Shown here in pieces: positions 38,115-38,163 of a stretch of DNA of 38,163 nucleotides. The notes beneath the pieces were generated by a model that saw nothing but the letters and a program-made list of their open reading frames with translations, was not told the origin of the DNA and did no database searches. The first letter of the stretch is position 1; the number at the start of each line of letters is the position of its first letter. Position numbers and translations under genes: made by a program. This stretch comes from JBGSOV01 sp964558715 (GTDB taxonomy: Bacteria; Patescibacteriota; Gracilibacteria; CAIRYL01; GCA-016699755), in NCBI GenBank assembly GCA_964558715.1, contig CAZLFD010000009.1, positions 1 to 38,163 on the forward strand, written 5' to 3'.

Positions 38115-38163
38115 GGTCTTGTTGCACAAATAAGTTGAACAATAATTAAAAGAAGTGTACTAA
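38115..38163. mobile_element. Possible insertion-sequence terminal inverted repeat at window edge
   Basis: The sequence from 38115, GGTCTTGTTGCACAAATAAG, resembles the GG-x-CTTGTTGCA-x-AAAT terminal repeats of IS5-type elements. The element would continue beyond the window, so no transposase can be seen. The assignment is from memory of IR style only. Confidence 0.28.

Noticed and set aside
1..38163. Alternative genetic code with UGA as glycine
   Set aside because: UGA ends ruvB, pyrH, cimA, murD, khpA and the CorC-like gene at family-typical positions, and no family gene reads through it.

Overview
The window looks like a bacterial chromosome segment from the Candidate Phyla Radiation (Patescibacteria). 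The indications are several small T4SS-pilin-like (TrbC/VirB2 type) two-helix membrane proteins, many orphan or split-domain enzymes, small coiled-coil proteins without family, and start codons with almost no Shine-Dalgarno sequences. UGA is a normal stop here (ruvB, pyrH, cimA and others), so this is not a UGA-glycine lineage such as Absconditabacteria. The isoleucine-pathway enzymes and the LPXTG surface protein would fit a Peregrinibacteria-like member, but that placement is inference from gene content only.

Layout. 1-5 kb, mostly minus strand: a possible IS200/IS605-type end, PcrA/UvrD helicase, an LPXTG-anchored fibronectin-type surface protein, and two pilin-like membrane proteins. 5-9 kb, plus strand: prmC, a tautomerase-like small protein, ruvB, and an unusual membrane protein with two PilC/GspF-N-like repeats. 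9-12 kb: an FtsB/DivIC-like protein and a CNNM/CBS/CorC membrane protein (minus), then a PyrK-type electron-transfer flavoprotein (plus). 12-21 kb, all minus: a GCS2-type glutamate-cysteine ligase-like enzyme, a GlsB-like membrane protein, a RimK/GshB-like ATP-grasp ligase, uvrA, a tag glycosylase gene interrupted by an in-frame amber codon, citramalate synthase and murD. 21-26 kb: a GNAT acetyltransferase, a second pair of pilin-like genes behind rpsP and a KH-domain protein, and a large lipoprotein. 26-31 kb, plus strand: pyrH, a lipoprotein cyclophilin, a coiled-coil protein, ilvD and a STAS-domain protein. 31-38 kb: dnaE, a small membrane ORF running into a palindromic repeat, an orphan 5'-3' exonuclease, the C-terminal half of a glycogen synthase, and an NAD-dependent sugar epimerase. 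The last 50 bases resemble an insertion-sequence terminus.

How the genes fit together. DNA repair and replication is the strongest theme (pcrA, ruvB, uvrA, tag, dnaE, exonuclease). Envelope and division genes are murD, the FtsB-like protein, the LPXTG protein, the lipoproteins and the pilin-like proteins. CimA and IlvD imply at least part of the threonine-independent isoleucine route. The GCS2-like and ATP-grasp enzymes lie close enough to suggest a gamma-glutamyl peptide or thiol pathway. Many promoters can be read as near-consensus -35/-10 pairs. They place transcription starts only about 3-40 bases (mostly 10-20) upstream of start codons that lack a ribosome-binding sequence. No rRNA, tRNA, CRISPR array or intact transposase gene was found.
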